From Paragemmobacter kunshanensis (lineage in GTDB: Bacteria; Pseudomonadota; Alphaproteobacteria; Rhodobacterales; Rhodobacteraceae), in the NCBI RefSeq assembly GCF_011059185.1, contig NZ_JAALFE010000020.1, forward strand, positions 1 through 64,000: a DNA stretch of 64,000 nucleotides, read 5' to 3'. This document shows, in pieces, positions 61,855 through 64,000 of the stretch; positions within the stretch are counted from its first letter, which is position 1; every line of letters starts with the position of its first letter. Both the position numbers and the translations under genes were made by a program. Below the pieces are notes generated by a model, which saw nothing but the letters and a program-made list of their open reading frames with translations, made no database searches and was not told the DNA's origin.

Positions 61855-64000
61855 TCCCGCCCCTCCGCCGCAAGGCCCTGCGCGATCTGCGGCGGTTGTG
61901 GGCGCAGGCGCTTGCCATCGCTCTGGTGCTTGCTGCCGGGGTGGCGACCCTGATCCTCGGCAGCGGGGCACATCGGGCGCTGACAGAAACGCGCGACCGC
62001 TACTATGCCGATTACCGTTTCGCCGACCTGTCGACCGATCTGGTGCGCGCACCGCTTTCGCTGGTCGACGACATCCGCGCCATCGACGGCGTGCTTCAGG
62101 CAGAGCCGCGCATCGTAAAGCCGGGACGTCCGGACATCGAGGGGATGGCCGAACCGGCTTCGGTCCTGCTGGTGACGGTGCCGCAGGCGGACGGGCTGAA
62201 CCGACTGCACCTGCGCACGGGACGGCTGCCCGAACCGGGCATGGCGGACGAGGCAGTGGTGTCACAGGATTTCGCCGGGGCACATGGGCTGCAGCAAGGG
62301 TCACAGCTCGCTGTCGTGATGAATGGCAAGCGGCGGCTGCTTTCGATCACCGGGATCGCCCTGTCGCCCGAATTCATCTACGCGATCGGTCCCGGCGAAA
62401 TGATGCCTGACCCGCACCGCTTCGGCATCGTATGGCTGCAGCGTGACACGCTGGAACAGGCCTTCGATCTTGAAGGCGCGTTCTCCAACCTCGTCCTCCG
62501 CTTGGTTCCCGGCATCCCGGAAAACCGCGTCATCGAGGAAGTGGACCGCCTGACCGCTGCTTATGGTGGCAGTGGGGCTACCGGGCGGGCGGAACAGACC
62601 TCGCACGCTTTCCTCGATGCCGAACTGGAGCAGCTGGGAGCAATGTTCCGGGTCCTGCCTCCAATCTTCCTGCTGGTTGCGGCGATGCTCGTGCACATGA
62701 CCCTCTCGCGCCTCATCATGCTGGAGCGAGAGCAGATCGGCCTTCTGAAGGCGATAGGTTACAGGTCGTCGCAGATCGCTCAGCATTATCTGGAATTCGT
62801 GGGGCTGATCGCGGTCTGCGGCATCCTGCTGGGCTTTGCAGCCGGGGCTTGGCTGGGCGCGGGTCTGGCACAGCTTTACGCGCGCTTCTTTTCGTTCCCA
62901 TTCCTCCATTTCGGGACGGACCTACGGGTCTACGGTCTGGCCGCGATCGTGACGCTGGCTGCCGCGATGGCGGGCGCGCTGCAATCGCTGCGCGGGGTGC
63001 TGTCGCTGACGCCGGCCGTGGCGATGGCCCCACCCGCACCTGCCGATTTCCGCCATTCCTCCCGGGGGGTGATAGCACTGGTGCCCCTCCGCCAGACCGG
63101 GCGAATGGTGGCGCGGCACCTTCTGCATTGGCCTTTCCGAACGGCGTCCAGCATCTTTGGGATGGCGATGGCGGTGGCGATCCTCGTGGCATCGCTCTGG
63201 TCCTTCGGCTCCATCGAACACATGATCCGGGTGACCTTCAACCTTGCCGAACGGCAGGATGTGAAGATGGTCTTCGCCGCACCCGAACCCATGCGCGCCC
63301 TTGCCGATCTGCGGTCAATGCCTGGCGTCCTCAAGGCAGAGCCGTTCCGCCTCGTCCCGGCCCGCCTGACCAATGGAAACAGATCCAAGCGCCTTGCCAT
63401 AGAAGGCCGCCCCGCCGATGCGCGCCTGTCCCGAAGCCTGTCGCCCGACCTGAAACCGATGCCAATGCCACAGGATGGACTGATCATCAGCGAAGCGCTG
63501 GCCGACTCCCTCGCTCTGCGCCCCGGCGATCTGGTGGAGGTGGACTTCCTTGCAGGACGACGTGCCAGCGTTTCCATCCCGATCAGTGGCATTTCCGTCG
63601 GATATGTCGGCCTCGGCGCCTCTATGGATATCGCGGCCCTCGGACGCGTCACAGGGGAAGGCCCGATCATCTCGGGCGCGAACATCCTGCTGGACGAGGC
63701 AGATCAGAGCGCGTTCCTGGCGGCCGCCAATGCCGCGCCCGCGACAGGTTTCCTCAATGTCACCGACCTGACGGTGTCACGCTTCCGCGCCACCCTGGCC
63801 GAGAACATCACCCTTATGATCACCGTCTACGTCACCCTCGCCGCCATCATCGCGCTGGGCGTGGTCTACAACTTTTCGCGCATCGCCCTGTCGGAACAGG
63901 GGCGCGAGTTGGCCAGCCTGCGCGTGCTGGGCTTCACCCGCACCGAGGCGGCATCTGTCATCCTCCTCGAACTCGCCGTCGTCGTCCTGCTTGCCCAACC
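61848..64000 (+). CDS. FtsX/MacB-like ABC transporter permease (cut at window end)
   Basis: At least 717 aa; the frame is open to the right edge with no stop. ATG 61848 overlaps the ATPase stop (a GTG at 61851 is the alternative). N-terminal helix about 17-38, then a periplasmic domain, three helices with [26 protein letters not shown] near 282-310 (FtsX motif, split), a second N-terminal-type helix near 435-455, a second periplasmic domain, and a second FtsX block ([29 protein letters not shown]) near 673. This duplicated layout is that of the large two-FtsX-domain permeases, so only the last helices are missing. Confidence 0.9.
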   Translation, partial: MVIPPLRRKALRDLRRLWAQALAIALVLAAGVATLILGSGAHRALTETRDRYYADYRFADLSTDLVRAPLSLVDDIRAIDGVLQAEPRIVKPGRPDIEGMAEPASVLLVTVPQADGLNRLHLRTGRLPEPGMADEAVVSQDFAGAHGLQQGSQLAVVMNGKRRLLSITGIALSPEFIYAIGPGEMMPDPHRFGIVWLQRDTLEQAFDLEGAFSNLVLRLVPGIPENRVIEEVDRLTAAYGGSGATGRAEQTSHAFLDAELEQLGAMFRVLPPIFLLVAAMLVHMTLSRLIMLEREQIGLLKAIGYRSSQIAQHYLEFVGLIAVCGILLGFAAGAWLGAGLAQLYARFFSFPFLHFGTDLRVYGLAAIVTLAAAMAGALQSLRGVLSLTPAVAMAPPAPADFRHSSRGVIALVPLRQTGRMVARHLLHWPFRTASSIFGMAMAVAILVASLWSFGSIEHMIRVTFNLAERQDVKMVFAAPEPMRALADLRSMPGVLKAEPFRLVPARLTNGNRSKRLAIEGRPADARLSRSLSPDLKPMPMPQDGLIISEALADSLALRPGDLVEVDFLAGRRASVSIPISGISVGYVGLGASMDIAALGRVTGEGPIISGANILLDEADQSAFLAAANAAPATGFLNVTDLTVSRFRATLAENITLMITVYVTLAAIIALGVVYNFSRIALSEQGRELASLRVLGFTRTEAASVILLELAVVVLLAQ

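Overview
The window looks like chromosome of a high-GC alphaproteobacterium, most likely family Rhodobacteraceae (Rhodobacterales). Support: a DctPQM TRAP transporter next to its own two-component genes dctS/dctR in the Rhodobacter capsulatus style, a CobT-type cobaltochelatase subunit, strong third-position G/C bias in both orientations, frequent ATGA/GTGA gene overlaps, and intergenic motifs of the TATTTG type that I associate with this family. No insertion sequence, phage gene, CRISPR array, rRNA or plasmid origin is visible. The species cannot be named from the sequence.

Layout. 1-9850 is mostly housekeeping: an NAD(P)H:FMN reductase, cobT, an Xaa-Pro aminopeptidase, a DUF427 protein, sufE, a lipoprotein, RNase D, purN-purM, a small membrane protein and a CAU-anticodon tRNA. 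9907-31297 is a large catabolic island arranged around an IclR regulator. One arm (minus strand) has an aldehyde dehydrogenase, a fused enoyl-CoA hydratase/3-hydroxyacyl-CoA dehydrogenase, a class III CoA-transferase and a four-gene peptide-type ABC importer. The centre has a lipoyl/alpha-beta-hydrolase E2, a class II aldolase, a DUF1537 kinase and an acyl-CoA dehydrogenase. The plus-strand arm has a fused 2-oxoacid dehydrogenase E1, the importer's binding protein, two aminotransferases (one resembling (R)-selective amine transaminases) and a 3-oxoadipyl-CoA thiolase. Two similar inverted repeats in the two divergent promoter regions suggest one regulon. Together these could import an amino compound, deaminate it, convert it to a CoA thioester and beta-oxidise it to acetyl-CoA and succinyl-CoA; the substrate is unknown.

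31311-38460 holds a LysR regulator divergent from glutaryl-CoA dehydrogenase, then a glutamine-synthetase-like/FAD-oxidase/FAD-oxidase/phosphatase operon resembling the gamma-glutamyl polyamine route. 38599-43713 has a VOC protein and an RND efflux pump pair. 43885-49793 is a second catabolic unit: a GntR regulator and DUF1330 protein divergent from an operon of AA_synth-family protein, alpha/beta hydrolase, flavin reductase with an extra C-terminal domain, LLM flavin oxidoreductase and aldehyde dehydrogenase, with a clear TGGTATACCA operator between them.

49962-55812 is the C4-dicarboxylate system dctR-dctS / dctP-dctQ-dctM. 55864-60830 has a ribokinase-family gene, two small unknown proteins and a three-gene unit (secreted protein, membrane protein, secreted trypsin-like protease). 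61141-64000 begins an ABC ATPase plus FtsX/MacB-type permease, cut by the window edge, with an FNR-like box upstream.

Several 3'-end gaps contain clustered AT-rich perfect palindromes (33596-33702, 38507-38596, 43722-43877), and two convergent gaps share a TGCAC-rich element (about 190-250 and 49826-49887). These are the clearest non-coding structures in the window.
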